Positions 63,181 through 64,000 of a stretch of 64,000 nt of DNA are shown here, one piece after another (position 1 is the first letter of the stretch; each line of letters begins with the position of its first letter). Below the pieces are notes generated by a model. It saw only the letters and a program-made list of their open reading frames with translations. It was not told the DNA's origin and searched no databases. The position numbers were made by a program, and so were the translations under genes. Source of the stretch: Leptolyngbyaceae cyanobacterium (lineage in GTDB: Bacteria; Cyanobacteriota; Cyanobacteriia; Cyanobacteriales; Aerosakkonemataceae); the NCBI GenBank assembly GCA_036703985.1, contig DATNQN010000029.1, positions 186,001 to 250,000 of the forward strand, read 5' to 3'.

Positions 63181-64000
63181 ATGACAAGGGGAAAAAGAAC
63201 TCAAACCTTAGAACTAGAAGTTAGACTGCTCCGAGAAGGCATCATTGAATCAACCCATCGCGTACAAGCTGTTGTTTGTGACGACAAGGGGCGGATTTTA
63301 TCAGCAGCAGGCAATGCGGAAACCGCTACTTTTGCCCGTTCCGCCCTGAAGCCTTTTCAAGCCCTGGCAGTCACTACTACTGGTACGCTAGAACGCTATG
63401 GTCTGACAGATAAAGACTTAGCGATTATTTGTAGCTCTCACCAAGGCAAAATCGAGCAGGTACGACAGGTTTTTAACATTCTTTGGCGCTGTGATATCGA
63501 CCCATCGGCACTCCAGTGTCCGATTCCCCAAGGTAAGCACAGCCCTCTAGAATATAACTGCTCTGGTAAACACGCCGGAATGCTAGCTGTCTGCCAACAA
63601 CGGGGTTGGTCTGTAAATAATTATTTACAGCGCAATCACCCAGTTCAGCAGCTGATTTTAAGTAAAGTGGCAGAATTACTGCGAATGCCGGGAGAAGAAT
63701 TTATTAATGCCCATGATGATTGTGGCGCTCCCACTTACTTCATGCAGCTAGGTCAAATGGCTTCTCTGTACGCTCAATTGTCTTCCGGTTCCAGTTTAGA
63801 TATGGAAAGAATTGTTCGCGCTATGACTCATCATCCAACTTTAGTAGCTGGGGAAGGTGAGTTTGACACGGAACTGATGCGGCTGACTCAAGGGGATCTC
63901 GTGAGTAAAGCGGGTGCTGAAGGAGTTCAATGTATCGGTAGAGTAGGCGAAGGCATGGGGCTGGCAATTAAGGTAAGTGATGGTGCTAAGCGAGCAAAAT
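63181..64000 (+). CDS. L-asparaginase (type II-like, partial)
   Basis: The gene runs off the right edge after ~273 codons. MTRGKRTQTLELEVRLLREG is followed by VQAVVCDDKGRILSAAGNAETATFARSALKPFQALAVT, GKIEQVRQVFNILWRCDIDP, YNCSGKHAGMLAVCQQRGW and VGEGMGLAIKVSDGAKRAK. This fits the plant/bacterial L-asparaginase II (AnsA-unrelated) family, which releases ammonia from asparagine in the cytoplasm. The family lacks the classical TxGG of type I enzymes. The C-terminus lies beyond the window. Confidence 0.88.
   Translation, partial: MTRGKRTQTLELEVRLLREGIIESTHRVQAVVCDDKGRILSAAGNAETATFARSALKPFQALAVTTTGTLERYGLTDKDLAIICSSHQGKIEQVRQVFNILWRCDIDPSALQCPIPQGKHSPLEYNCSGKHAGMLAVCQQRGWSVNNYLQRNHPVQQLILSKVAELLRMPGEEFINAHDDCGAPTYFMQLGQMASLYAQLSSGSSLDMERIVRAMTHHPTLVAGEGEFDTELMRLTQGDLVSKAGAEGVQCIGRVGEGMGLAIKVSDGAKRAK

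Overview
This is a 64 kb stretch of a cyanobacterial chromosome. The evidence is frequent GCGATCGC (HIP1) octamers, a phycobilisome gene (apcD), a four-gene bicarbonate importer (cmpABCD), a cyanobacterial-type chorismate lyase, CGLD27 and TraX family proteins, and short tandem repeats of the GTCATTT/ACCAATA type in many gaps. The wealth of dispersed palindromes suggests a filamentous, repeat-rich lineage; that is an inference. No rRNA, tRNA, CRISPR array, intact insertion sequence or prophage was recognised.

Layout. 0-6.6 kb: the end of a YebC-type regulator (reverse strand), then cmpA-cmpB-cmpC-cmpD. 6.6-13 kb: a truncated class A beta-lactamase, a TraX-like membrane protein, a sugar-type ABC importer lacking its ATPase, a methyltransferase and a Uma2 protein. 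13-21 kb: glucokinase, a histidine phosphatase, a reverse-strand cluster (PD-(D/E)XK nuclease-like protein, two related antitoxin-like proteins, a PIN toxin), a DUF4864 protein, a methyltransferase-like protein and ATP-type PEP carboxykinase. 21-28 kb: LarE, a HEAT plus formylglycine-generating-enzyme (FGE) fold protein whose 3' end looks like a diversity-generating retroelement target, RlmD, ApcD, a 0.9 kb gap with a candidate small RNA, and a PAS histidine kinase. 28-30.4 kb: a degraded accessory zone with a repeat-containing secreted protein, a Uma2 gene between 97-bp direct repeats, and gene remnants. 30.4-40 kb: core metabolism (purL, purF, chorismate lyase, ElyC/YdcF, AI-2E family, DUF2288, plsC, fabD). 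40-46 kb: a lipoprotein, a GGDEF/EAL protein, a beta-helix protein with SLH domains and an SRPBCC protein. 46-56.5 kb: a ChaB-domain stress protein, rubredoxin, a flavoprotein, lpxD, hsp20, a YqhA protein, an HdrB-like CCG protein, acpP-fabF and transketolase. 56.5-59.5 kb: three unrecognised genes behind a cluster of TCTTGCA elements, then a K+ channel with a zinc ribbon. 59.8-64 kb: a WcaI-like glycosyltransferase, yqeK, rsfS, CGLD27 and the start of an L-asparaginase.

The genes mostly serve central functions: inorganic carbon import, purine synthesis, fatty-acid and lipid synthesis (fabD-plsC and acpP-fabF at separate loci), the Calvin cycle/pentose phosphate pathway, and gluconeogenesis. 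The best candidates for something undescribed are the probable mutagenised C-terminus of the FGE protein with no reverse transcriptase in view, a promoter-to-terminator small RNA candidate at about 26262-26376 under a CRP-like palindrome, the nuclease plus doubled antitoxin/PIN cluster, and the operator-fronted unknown genes at 56.6-58.7 kb.
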